A DNA stretch of 64,000 bases from Nitzschia sp. pyKryTriq1 (Eukaryota; Bacillariophyta; Bacillariophyceae; Bacillariales; Bacillariaceae). The stretch spans positions 1,116,001 through 1,180,000 of the forward strand of contig OY101119.1 in assembly GCA_956465555.1 (NCBI GenBank), given 5' to 3'. Below the pieces are notes generated by a model, which did not search any database, was not told where the DNA came from, and was given only the letters and a program-made list of their open reading frames with translations. The stretch's first letter is position 1. Each line of letters begins with the position of its first letter. A program made the translations under genes and the position numbers. Positions 12,301 through 22,514 of this stretch are shown here, in pieces.

Positions 12301-15260
12301 GGCGTGATCCGCTCATCGACAGTCTCAACGAAAACGTTGGAAATGCTCGAGACTTGCATATTCGGAACTCTCTTCAGGGATGCAGTAACAGGAGATGAGA
12401 CGGCAAAGAAAGCTTGGTCAAACTTACGTATCATTCGTATCTCGCGATCAAGTCCTCCAGAACTGGTCAAGCTTTCATGGGACCCCGCCAGGAGGCTTGC
12501 AACCGCACACGGGACGCGGAGTGCGCCAAACAATAGACCCGTTCACGACTCTCCCATTGATTGTCCTGAGTATATTTGCTTTCTTCAGCTCTCGAAATTC
12601 GGTGAGGAACAAGATATGGTCGACCCACACATGCAGCTTTACAAAGAAGTGATGATCTACGATGGCCTTAGCGACCGTAGCAGTTCAATCGAGCTACTGC
12701 AGTCTTTGAAAGCGCAGAATCGAGCTAGATTTATGAGGTCTTTCGCTTTCATTTTCTCCGTCAAGCGGAATCGAAGGACGCTCTTCACGTACAATTGGAC
12801 CCCAAGTCTTGTGAAAAGGTAAGTCACCCTTTCAATCTACTGCACATGATTATCCACGTTTAAGATCCAACTCTCACCGCACGATGACTGTTTTGTATTC
12901 CATAGCGTCTCTGCTCGTTTGAATGACATGGAACATTCCTTCCTTGAGGAAGTAGGACGATCATCTCACTCCCTTCAATATAGAAGTCTTCGGATTCTCT
13001 CCCCTCCTACAAAAGTAAAGGAACCACGTACAGATAATCTGAAAAGTTTTAACCCCAAGCCTGATGAAAAGAATCTGCAGGCTCCAACAAAGCAATTAGA
13101 TCTTCCTCCAGAACGGCAGGAAATGTCAAGTGCACCAGTAAGTGGATTACCAGCAAGGAGAATTCGTCGTCCGGTAATGATCCGTCGCCCCAAGCTGGTT
13201 GGGAAATCAGTCGACGGGGCTGCAATGCAGGCCGTTGCTGCATCTAGAAAGCGAGCAAGCTCAAATCAGTTCAAGAATGCTGCTACTCCTGCACGTCGAT
13301 CGACTGCGCATGCGCCGTTGAAAGATGGCGGACGAGCATTGGGCACCAAATCATCATCGTCCAGTATCGTAGAGGCAGGCTCGAAAAGGCTGGGAAGACC
13401 ACCCACAACACTCCGTCGCCAGAAAGATCGAGAGGATGATGATGAAGATTTGACTCGTATTAAAGCAGATTTTCAATTCGCATATCTTCAGAAGTACTGG
13501 GCTTTGAGGAGGCAAAGTGCCCTGCAAAGAGAATCGACCCTTCTCCTGTCAAACATATGGTGGCCCAGAAAACAAACACAGACTATTCCCATATCTGTGG
13601 CAGAGTTCATAATCTCCAAATCCCCGTTGGCTTGGAACGATGTCTGTCGATGCCCTCCCCTTCCAAGCGGACTCGTAGAGGCTTTCGTTCCGATCTTTGC
13701 ACGATGGATTGCCACCTTCGCTCCCGGAGTAGACCTCTTGGGCACTACAGTGTCAGCAACTGGGCCTAAGACCCATTCTCTGTTCCTTTCATCGAACATA
13801 AAGAATGTTCGTGGACGAAAGTGTTTGGTAGTTGTGAAGATTTCTATGGGCTCTGACAAAAAAACTGAACCTATTGTCCGTTGCCAGGGTTGGATTTCTA
13901 TTCTGCCCCGGCGCACGAGAAAAGATCAACTAGTCAAGGCACACGCCAACGTCACCAGTGCATCCTTGTTGGAAAAGGATTCGGCAGGGCTCGACAAACT
14001 CAGTTCTGACGTACACGTAAGTCAAGGGTGAAAAGACATTGTTTCGACACAACATTGCTTTCCCTCACCATCCACCTCGTCGTACCATCCCCAAACCCCA
14101 GCGATCTCTCGTTTTGGAAAGCTTGCTGTTCGATTTCAGTGCTTCAATGATTGAACGGGCAGTCAGACTGTCGGATGAAAGAATTGATACTAAAGACCTT
14201 ATTCCGACTCTTCGCGGTCTGATGACAAGATACTCGCTTGAACAGCAAAAGAGGTCCGTACAAATAGCATTCCTGTGTCAAGCGGTAGTCATGTTCAACT
14301 TTAAATTTTGCAAATTCATTCTCACTGAGTAATTTCTACAGGATTCCTATGCTGAACTATCGGGTTTGTGAGGCGTATCTGGTGCTCAAGTCTTTCAAAA
14401 ATAAGATGATTGACAAATTTGATTCTGTAGCGCTTCTTCACGGGCTTCATGTAGAGGCGGAGGAACGTGATTTGATCCGTTGCGGGGCAGGATTGTGCTT
14501 CAAGCGAGGGGTCAGCGTGAAAGGCAGCCACTGTACGTATACATACCCAATCACATCGTCCTTCCATCAAAGCGTCGCCGAATCTCACCCATTACCTACT
14601 TGTACTACCCCAACAAAAGCCGTTTGTTTCTTGACGCCCGACCCAGCAGAGACCACGCGAATGAGACTTCTCATATTGTGCCGCACACAAGGCCGGAACC
14701 TTTCTGACTACATGTTTCGGGAAGGTTCGAACGTAGCTGTGCACATCCTGGACAATATCGTTTGCGAAGCTGCCGGCTTGGTTTACAAGGAGTTGAGTTC
14801 TGTCGCGGAAAAGCTGCACAAGGAAGCTATATGGAAATCGATGTCAACACGAGGTTCAAGGCCTAGAAAAACCTTGGAGCACATTGAAGAAATGCTTGAA
14901 TTGTGTTCTGTTCGTCCTGTTTTGCAATCACTTGGCAGTAATTTGCGTGATGGAGCCGCCGATATTATTACTACACTACTCGGGAATGAGCTGGGTATTG
15001 ATTGGAAGTCGTGCTGCCTGTGTATGAAGAAGGAACGCTCCTTTGGTGCCAGCTGGTCGATTAGCGGGGATGTCCTCGACACCCATCTACTCCATGTCGA
15101 GCCTTGTGACACTTTCCTGTTGCTGGAACTGGATTCGAGTGGTGTGCTTCAAAGGGCTGATGTCATTGAGAAGGAAGAAAACGCATCCAATAGCTACCGG
15201 CAGATGACAACGCAGATTTTTGCCAATTTTTTGCTACACTACATTTGGCAGACCCTCTAA
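6319..15260 (+). CDS. Giant SZT2-like protein (probable KICSTOR subunit)
   Basis: Five exons: 6319-10895, 10980-12818, 12906-14016, 14102-14253 and 14342-15260. Introns are 84, 87, 85 and 88 nt; all junctions keep the frame, giving 2865 aa. The first intron starts GTACGA and the fourth GTCCGT, the rest GTAAGT. Near residues 170-370 is a von Willebrand A-like segment: a hydrophobic strand then D-x-S-x-S (DASPS, Asp 176), later IIVVATDGRS and VDIPVIILDV. The order of this segment, the great length and a long C-terminal part with blocks such as LESLLFDFSASMIERAVR resemble animal SZT2, the roughly 3400-aa KICSTOR scaffold that brings GATOR1 to lysosomes and restrains TORC1 when amino acids are low. 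The middle holds acidic disordered stretches (residues about 1230-1300) and a basic one in exon 3. The family call rests on remembered resemblance, not alignment. No other KICSTOR gene is in the window. Confidence 0.65.
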
Positions 15261-16063
15261 GAGAGTTCATAAGTATTACACTTTCACTTGCAACAACAAA
15301 TCACACGGCCAAACAAGCCAACGAAGGCATTTTGTAGAGTACGAGTGATGAGTATTGAATACGAAGTAATTCATACCGGTACGGTCACTGCTCGGTCTTC
15401 TCTAAGATAATAGAGAACTTGGAACGAGAAACCGCCATCGCAGTGGTCGTGGGCAAGACCTTTTTCGTGCGAGCGTATGATCTGGCGGGGGGAGATCGTG
15501 ACAATTTGTGGCTGGCCCGGCGCGGGGTCACACGCTACGTGTACTTTATGCGTTAGATGACATCATGATACAGGCCTCGGACACGCTACTACGAGTAGTA
15601 CAAGCACAGTACCAGGACTGAATGATGAGATCTTACACACACGGTTTTGACGTGAATTCAGGATTCAGGACCAGATACAAGTACCGTAGACCCAAGCAAG
15701 ACCAAACTCAGTGGCGGCAGTTGGCATAAATCTTTACCATTCATTCGGTATTACTTATGGTGCTTTCGCCGGCCGGTATGAATATATATCGCATGGTTCG
15801 TCTCGAGACAAGGCCGCTCACGCGCACGTCAAGACCGAGAAGCGACAGAAAGTAATAAAACGTACCGGTACATACCGGGACACAGGTAAATTCCATCGCA
15901 CTAAAAATCGCAACATCATTTTTTCCGAGGACGAGTCGTCGTCGTCGTCGTCGTCGGAAGGCAACACATAACTGAAAAACCTACACAAGGTAGACTAATC
16001 CATTTGTTCTTGGTTATAATAGTCCCACCACCTTATTCTCTGAAATCAAGAGAGCTGCAAACA
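15261..16063. other. Intergenic, nothing recognised
   Basis: 803 bp with only a weak GTAC word (ACCGGTACGG near 15376). A frame at 15711-15971 encodes a serine run from a GTC trinucleotide repeat and shows no family resemblance, so I leave it out. Confidence 0.5.
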
Positions 16064-16804
16064 ATGGGAAGCCCACCATTAAATGAGAAGAAGAGAGTGA
16101 CATTCAACCCCTTCGTCGCTGTGAGAAGCATCATACCATTCAAAGATGCCGACCTATGGTACCGGAAACCGGACTATCAGGCCATGAAGACGGAAGTGAA
16201 AAGAACGGTCTATCATTACAAAAAGAAAAGAAACGGAAGAGTCACAGAGAAGGGAGGACTGTGTATTCGAGGTCTTGAAGACCATCTTGTGAAAAATCCT
16301 CAAGTTCTTCAGGAACGGAGAATGAAAACATCACTTATCGTCCTTTTGGAGCACGATAGACAGCTAGAAGAAGATGGAAATGCCCCCAACGAAGAAAAGC
16401 TAGCCGACTGTCTCAAGGGAATAAGCCGTATCAGTGCAGTAAGAGCTCGACGAAGGGCACTGCATGACGAGGCAGCAGTTACCAGAGGACGAAACCAAGG
16501 AAACGAGGCGGCCCTCTTGTTGGCGCCCACCCAGCCTTCTCCCCACTCTTGCAAAATTTCTCATGATACTAATGAAATTGTTCAGAAGAATGTGGCACAT
16601 GGTACTAGCATAAGTATGCTGGCCACCATCAACACTCATTTTTCCGCGCGGTTGAATATTCTGAGACTGCGCGAACTGAGTCAAGAGAGTCCCCGGCGAG
16701 AGCCCACCAGCAGTCGATTCTTTCTACCAGGATCACCACCTTCGAGATCAGCTACAGCGAAACTGGTATTTTGTAGTCCGAGTCCTCGATCTCCTTTCTT
16801 ATGA
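16064..16804 (+). CDS. Orphan RGLE-family protein, copy 1
   Basis: 246 aa, single exon, started at the first ATG (16064). It shares an ordered set of short motifs with three other genes in this window: a beta-like block KRVTFNPFVAVRSI (residues 10-23), WY at 32-33, a charged helix, then CIRGLE at 67-72. A basic/acidic helical segment follows (EHDRQLEEDG, then RARRRALHDEAA). The C-terminal third is disordered, rich in Ser, Pro and Arg. There is no signal peptide, membrane segment or known catalytic motif. I do not recognise the family from other lineages; function unknown. It lies alone between two roughly 800-bp gaps. Confidence 0.75.
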   Translation: MGSPPLNEKKRVTFNPFVAVRSIIPFKDADLWYRKPDYQAMKTEVKRTVYHYKKKRNGRVTEKGGLCIRGLEDHLVKNPQVLQERRMKTSLIVLLEHDRQLEEDGNAPNEEKLADCLKGISRISAVRARRRALHDEAAVTRGRNQGNEAALLLAPTQPSPHSCKISHDTNEIVQKNVAHGTSISMLATINTHFSARLNILRLRELSQESPRREPTSSRFFLPGSPPSRSATAKLVFCSPSPRSPFL

Positions 16805-17621
16805 TTCGCATGATCATCTTAGAGCTATAGAGAAATGAACAGAGAAAAGCGAACACTATAATCGTTTCAATGTCGATACTACTACACCACATAGAAGAAA
16901 CAAGTATTCCTATTTACCCAACATAACAATATAGGCCGAAATCCTGATTCTTTATACATTGGACCAAATATACACGTATGAAACTTCTCACATAGTTATT
17001 TATTTGCATGGTAACTTCAACGACTCATTGCTCTCGAGTAGCTTTTGTATGTACCAGTATTCTTGCACTCCTGGCCTGATCAGATTCTTCACTTCATCTC
17101 TTGGCTCCCAACGCATCGCTCTACCAGATTCTGCTTTCTAACGTCTTCTTATCTAATATCTAGACTAGCCTCTATCAACAGCAGCGTGATGACAATATGA
17201 AATGCTGCGTCCTCGTCTTTTGGTCGTTGTCGTTGACTTCGAGAGAGGAAAGGCGCGACTACGCGTACTCGTACCTTTTTTGTGTTATCGCACTTTAGAA
17301 CTATTTCGCGCTAATTTCGCGCGCGTTGTTCTTTCCATTTTCCACGTTGAAGTGACAGGCAGACCGTTCATTTTCCCGCGAAGCCAAGCAGACGCCAACC
17401 AAGCAAGCAAGAGCACCAAATTCATCACGAAACGCCAACCAGAAGAGGAATAAAGGGAGAGGATGACCACTCCTCGGATGACAGTCCCTACTCTAATCTC
17501 TCTAAGACACAGTCTAGATTTCCAAGTGCATATCGTAGACTGGCATAAGGACCACCAATCGATTGAACTTTTTCGGCTGTACACATACGTACAAAAGTTG
17601 TTGAAGTAATTCACCTTCAAA
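16805..17621. other. Intergenic, nothing recognised
   Basis: 817 bp, AT-rich at its left end and GC-richer near 17200-17400. No motif-bearing frame on either strand. It must hold the promoter of the LYAR-type gene. Confidence 0.5.
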
Positions 17622-18642
17622 ATGGTATTTTTCAGCTGCGATGGTTGTGGAGAAATGCTGAAGAAAAGCGCGGTTGATGGCCACGCCAATCGCTGTCGTC
17701 GATGCGACTCGGTTAGCTGTGTAGACTGCTCGGTATCTTTTTTTGGAGGTACGTTTGGATAGCTGGACGAGTTTGTTGCTTTGTCTCCAATGATTACAAA
17801 TTCTTGATCGCTCGATTCGGCATTGCGCCGGTGGGAGCATCAAAAAATGTTTTAATTAAACTCTGAGGAGTGATCTGTGTTACAGCAGATGGCGCGACAC
17901 ACCGAATTCTTTGAAAATAATTTGACAATGGTTTACATCTCAACTTTTCTTTTGCCTTACTTCATTTTTAAATCATGCAGACGACTATAGAGCACATACA
18001 TCTTGTATAACCGAAGCGGAGCGGTACGAAGGCAAGTTGGCCAAGAAACCTCAAAAACGTAATCCTCAGCAAGAATGGATGGATATTGTAGAGACGAGTG
18101 TCGAAGCAGCACCAGGACATTTGAAAAGTTATATGAATACCATGGCCGGTCTTGATAATATTCCACGAAAAGAGAAACAGTTCCGAAATTTTACTGCGAA
18201 TTCGTTGAATCTACGGGGTAGGAACGAATCTATTGTTGGAGAAATATGGGACCTTCTCAAGACAGAGCGGGAGAAACGACAAGCGGAGAAAGAAAAGCAG
18301 CAGAAATATCAAAAGGAGAAGGAGGACAAAGCCAAGGAACTTCAAGAAGTTGCTACCAAGGCCAGCGAGGAGGGGTCCTTGGAAGAAAATTCAGTAGCGA
18401 ATAATGAGTCAACAAGGGAAGCCGATATTGACCCAAAGACAGTGCAGAAGGCCATGAAAAAAGCTCTGAAGAAAGCGCCAAATCAATCTATGAAGTTGAA
18501 GGAGCTACGAAAGCACCTTGGGAAAAAGTTGGGACTGCCGAAGACCGCGAAAAAACGGTTGAAGAATTTAATTCAGTCTGCACCACTCTCTTCCAAGACG
18601 ACGAAGATAAAAGTCGATGGGAAAATGATAATGCTAGTCTAA
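17622..18642 (+). CDS. LYAR: LYAR-type C2HC zinc finger nucleolar protein
   Basis: Two exons, 17622-17748 and 17981-18642, around a 232-nt intron; 262 aa. The short first exon begins MVFFSCDGCGEMLKK and the splice yields FFGDDYRAHTSCITEAERYE, matching the start of animal LYAR almost block for block. Two tandem fingers are visible: C6, C9, H21, C25 and C33, C36, H48, C51. A tryptophan-containing block follows (QQEWMDIVE), then a long Lys/Glu coiled coil (KTEREKRQAEKEKQQKYQ) and a basic C-terminal domain (KLKELRKHLGKKLGL). Family members act in the nucleolus in pre-rRNA processing and bind nucleic acid. The stop is only 28 bp from the stop of the convergent FAM192A-like gene. Confidence 0.9.
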
Positions 18643-18670
18643 TGTATTTGTTCAGTTGTGAAAATCAACG

Positions 18671-19363
18671 TTACTGATCGCTATCGTCATCCGACGATCC
18701 GTATCCTGACAAGAGACCGCCTAGCCCAGCTGCAGGCGGCGTTTGTTTCTGGGTGCCTGGTCTGCCCTCTACACTTTTCTGTTGGTCATCCTTCGATTCT
18801 TCCTTTTGCTTTTTTACTGAGGTTTTTTCAGTTGTCGATGTGTCCTTCCCCGAAGAGTCCATTCTGAGCTTTCGCTTCTTAACAACGATTCTTGGGACTA
18901 CATGTTGTTGCTGGATGGCTGGCTCTACACTCTGTCGCGGTACCGCACTGGCAACACCAGCGCCCCCAGAAGAGGGACTGATCCCACTTGATTCTTCTTC
19001 TTCTTCCTCCTCCTGTTCCAGACCCCCTTCCAGTCGCTCCGCCCGTGCCGCCCGAAATTGTAGCAACTCGTCCTGCATACGCTGCTGAATGTCTCGTTCG
19101 CGTTCTTGTCTTTGTTTCTGCAAAGCGTCCAAGTGAGCAACATCTTCGTCGTCCAGTGCCCCAGCCCCCCGCATCATTTCTAGTTTTGCCTCTTCCTGCT
19201 TGGCTTCTGCTTCTTCCTGGTTCTGGCGCAGTTGTTCAAAAAGTGGTTTGCTGGCATTGCGCTGATTGATGGCATCGTTTTGCTTCGATTCAATTTTGGT
19301 CTCTTCAAAGCCGCCATCAGCAGTTGTCGTCAGGACGGCCGAAGCTACGAACGAAAGACTCAT
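18671..19363 (-). CDS. FAM192A/PIP30 (Fyv6-like) domain protein
   Basis: Single exon, 230 aa, started at ATG 19363 (MSLSFVASAVL). The N-terminal half has the family pattern: KPLFEQLRQNQEE, a helix of alternating Lys/Glu, then ALDDEDVAHLDAL and a charged coiled coil. In animals this family binds the proteasome activator PA28-gamma; in yeasts the related Fyv6 is a second-step splicing factor. Which role applies here cannot be read from sequence. A poly-Glu run (residues about 118-124), a Lys/Arg cluster (VVKKRKLR) that may be a nuclear signal, and a Gly/Ser/Asp tail (GYGSSDDDSD) complete it. Confidence 0.8.
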   Translation of the reverse strand: MSLSFVASAVLTTTADGGFEETKIESKQNDAINQRNASKPLFEQLRQNQEEAEAKQEEAKLEMMRGAGALDDEDVAHLDALQKQRQERERDIQQRMQDELLQFRAARAERLEGGLEQEEEEEEESSGISPSSGGAGVASAVPRQSVEPAIQQQHVVPRIVVKKRKLRMDSSGKDTSTTEKTSVKKQKEESKDDQQKSVEGRPGTQKQTPPAAGLGGLLSGYGSSDDDSDQ

Positions 19364-19753
19364 GCTTGCAATGCTTTGGTGATAAGAGCACAGCGAGACT
19401 GTGTTTGAATGCACACAACACTAACACTCTCAGAGTAGATTATTGTGTACCTCACACACACAAAACACTAACCATCATCGTCGTCGTTCGCGTCTCGCGT
19501 CGTCTTTTTATTTCTCGATTTTCGTCATCTTTCGACGCTTGATCGACTGCCCTTCACCCGTTTATTTTGGATCGGGTCCAATAAGTCGATCGCCATTGGA
19601 ACACTTCGATCCAGATCGAACACTTCTTTCATCTTTTTGTTGAACGTCGACAAAGGCGGCAATCGTCTCACATCTCCGGAACACGTTACCCAACAGAAAG
19701 GTCCCTCCTGCGGAACCCTACATTCAATAAACCAGCCCTTCCTGTCCAGAAAC
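19364..19753. other. Divergent promoter region
   Basis: 390 bp between the divergent starts of the FAM192A-like gene and the membrane protein gene. Both promoters must lie here. It contains a CA-rich run (CACACACACAAAAC near 19453). I see no defined motif. Confidence 0.4.
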
Positions 19754-20653
19754 ATGGCAAGCTACCAGGACGACGACTTTCTCTTTTCGGCGTCAAGCCT
19801 CGAAGCAACTTTCACAGATGGATCTACACTGCGAGGGAGCAACAGCGACGTCATCATTCATAGGGACACTCCTTTGGGAGACGAAGTATGGATTGTTGAA
19901 AGGTCAGGACAAGACTCCAACGCTAGAGGAAAAGGTAGCAGGAGTAGCACAGAAGGAGTTCGAGTTGTTCGACTGATTTTCATCACTCCAGAGCAAGACT
20001 GGCGGCGAAACCAAACCTACGCCTGGAAACTCGACAGTGCTTGGATGTCCAGTATGACAATACCATCCGATCCATCAGAGCCGCGCCCCTGGCTGCACTG
20101 GAATGTTCAATCCTACATCAATTCCGCCATACAGGTGCCTGCTAGCAATCTTATCTTGGATTTTGAAGAGCTCGAACTACTACACTTTCGTCCAATTCGA
20201 GACGTGGATAATCCTTACCATTCTCCGGTCACTCACAAGGAACGATTACTTCTGAAAGATGTTCAATTCGGGCTCCACTTTCCTTCCAACAATGAAACCA
20301 TAGAATTGATTTCTCCTTGCCCCGATGACAGAGCTTTTTGCTCGATAGTGGACGGAGAAGTTCAGGCAACACCAGAAACATCTACTGCGGGTCTGCCGAA
20401 CGAGAAGAACCGAGTTTCATCTTCACGTCCGCCGTCAGCCAAGATAGAATTGGAAGAAGCAGGAGCCACAATTTTATTGGTTTTTTCAATCATTATACTT
20501 TGCCTTTGCTTCTGGCGACGACACCAACGGTCCAAACTCTACGAGCAGCTTAGCCCAAATCCTGACGAAGACTTGAGTTTGACAGTGGAAGATACATATC
20601 AAGGCAGCGAACCTCGATCGACGATCACAGATGTCATCAATCAAACTGGATAA
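19754..20653 (+). CDS. Single-pass membrane protein, unknown
   Basis: 299 aa in one exon. Start taken at ATG 19754 (MASYQDDDF); upstream in-frame codons are TTG. Residues 1-235 are a soluble region rich in beta-prone stretches (VRVVRLIFITPEQDW, ASNLILDFEELELLHF, LLLKDVQFGLHFP). One strong transmembrane helix (AGATILLVFSIIILCLCFW, about 239-257) is followed by basic residues (RRHQRSK) and a short acidic tail. No signal peptide is visible at this start, so an upstream exon with one may be missed, or the protein is an unusual single-anchor type. No family recognised. Confidence 0.7.
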   Translation: MASYQDDDFLFSASSLEATFTDGSTLRGSNSDVIIHRDTPLGDEVWIVERSGQDSNARGKGSRSSTEGVRVVRLIFITPEQDWRRNQTYAWKLDSAWMSSMTIPSDPSEPRPWLHWNVQSYINSAIQVPASNLILDFEELELLHFRPIRDVDNPYHSPVTHKERLLLKDVQFGLHFPSNNETIELISPCPDDRAFCSIVDGEVQATPETSTAGLPNEKNRVSSSRPPSAKIELEEAGATILLVFSIIILCLCFWRRHQRSKLYEQLSPNPDEDLSLTVEDTYQGSEPRSTITDVINQTG

Positions 20654-20848
20654 TGACAAAGACGAAGCCACCACGGAAGAAGGCCTGCGATAATTTATCT
20701 TTTGGTGATGAGTCAATTCAATATCTCTAACTAATGTCGTTGTTACCTTCCCTTTCGATCTGGCACTAAAATCAACAAGACCCTCCCACCCAAAGATACA
20801 GGTGTTTTAAATCGTACACGTACATCACATCAGTGGAGATGCGGCCAT

Positions 20849-21737
20849 TCATTTAACATAAGGAGTGGTGTTGTACTGGTACGTAGGGCTGGAAGAGTAC
20901 ACTGGCTGGGCATCTGTTGCCGACGGGTACGCACTCAAATCGACATCCGCCTCCGCCGAATAGGATGTCGCTGTCGCTCGTGCTGCCATGGGTACAAAGT
21001 TTGGATTGTTAAAACCGGTGGCAAAGCCATCATCCACATTATTGTTGCTGCTGTTTTTGTAATTGTTGGACGTTGTTGCCGCCGTTGCAGGCGCCACAGG
21101 AGCGGAATACGAGGATGGCGCGGGCGTTCGTGATGGAGGGGGCTCATCCGCAAATTCTACCGTAAAGGTGGAACCAGGTCCAAATCCAGCAGGGACGATA
21201 ATTTCATTCAAACGACCATCTGGTGCTTGCACGTGGATTTTGTCTCCACCATTTACTCCACTCGGCAATGTGACTAACAGATGAAAGGAAGAAAAAGTAA
21301 GCACTTATTTGTTCTATCAAAGCAACAATCGCCAATACTCACATGCCGTATGCCTACGAAGTAACTCACCTTGAATATACGTTGGTTGTTTTCCTACTGG
21401 TTGACCGGCTTGGGGCTGTGCAATTCCATTTTGTTGCAGGACAAGGGCGTTTCCACCTCCATAGCTGACGAAGTGGGCTGTGGCTTGGCCTTGCGAATTG
21501 AATTCGGAAGCACCGGGAGTATAGGCTTGCTGCGGTGTTCGTCTATTTCCCGGGTAGGCTCCACCCATTTTGTGCTTATTAATTTTTTGCCCTGTCTTTG
21601 GATCCGTAGAGACCTTTGGTGCAGAAAAAAGAGAGGAACCGACTCAATAGTAAGCTTCCAACGGAAATGGGGATGTTCCTTCTTCCATGCCCAATAATAC
21701 AAACTGTACGTACCTCTGTAGAAGATGTGCACCCCAT
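20849..21737 (-). CDS. MGC-start glycine-rich protein with VPPG-type domain
   Basis: Three exons: 21714-21737 (24 nt), 21370-21613 and 20849-21273, with introns of 100 and 96 nt; 230 aa. The micro-exon encodes MGCTSSTE and joins in frame to VSTDPKTGQKINKH. The Met-Gly-Cys start followed by small residues is a classic N-myristoylation plus palmitoylation site, so attachment to a membrane face is inferred. Residues 24-89 are Gly/Gln-rich. Then comes a compact repeated motif, VTLPSGVNGGDKIHVQAPDG and EIIVPAGFGPGSTFTVEF: a small beta domain that I have the impression recurs in heterokont proteins. The tail is low-complexity (Asn, Ser, Ala, Thr, Tyr). Function unknown. If the micro-exon is not used, translation could start at 21568. 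Confidence 0.75.
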
Positions 21738-22514
21738 TTTGTATTCAAGAAAAGCTAATGACGCTGGATGACGAAACAGTGATATTATAGTCAGCAGATG
21801 AGCGGGGTTTGCCTCTTTCGATGGCGTGGTGGCAGATTGTACAATGTTGAATATGGAAGGAACAGCGCGCTTCAATTCAACCGCCAAACAAACTGATGCT
21901 GACTGCTGTCATCATCACGTCGTTCTTCGTGCTTAGCTTCGGTCGCGTCCGGTGTCCGGTGTCCTTTTCGATCCCGCTTCCCGCTACTTTCTTGCCGACC
22001 CAAGATCAAATCGCAGACCCTCGCTCGCACGATCGCGATATGATCGTGTCGGTCGTCGGTCGAGTCAATGTTCGACTGATTCGACTTGACCCACATACTA
22101 CACCCACGACCCACGACCCACGACCCACATGGCGACGACTCACTCGCGACTCCCGCTCATCAGACCTCAGATGCATGCCATTCCCGAGCTTTCTCTGACT
22201 CACTCATTCATTCTGATGATGATTCGGCATTTCTTGTTTATTGTTGTTTGTTGTGCGGTCCATCCAACAAACTACAGTACTTTTTGCAACGCCATCCACC
22301 ATCTTCCCTGGCTTGTCAGCAATGGTCCATCACGATGCGAGAGAGGAGTCGTATGTGGAACAATCGAATCATCATTACTCCATCACCATCCTTGTATCCA
22401 TCACCATCCTTGAATCCAACCCGAAAAGCAGCGAAGGCGGCGTCCACTCAGAAATAAGGGGATCATAGTAAAGCAGTTCGAGACTAGAGAAAATCGAAAA
22501 AGATCCATACGAGA
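21738..22514. other. Divergent intergenic region
   Basis: 777 bp between divergent starts (21737 minus, 22515 plus). It contains a heptamer repeat (22102-22127, listed separately) and a GATCG-rich stretch at 22003-22070. No gene supported. Confidence 0.5.
22102..22127. repeat. Heptamer tandem repeat (ACCCACG)
   Basis: About 3.7 copies of ACCCACG in tandem, in the shared upstream region of two divergent genes. Heptamer repeats of another sequence sit upstream of the SNARE-like gene at 61163. Confidence 0.85.

Noticed and set aside
15711-15971. 86-codon frame with a serine run
   Set aside because: Driven by a GTC repeat, lacks an ATG-start context and any family resemblance.
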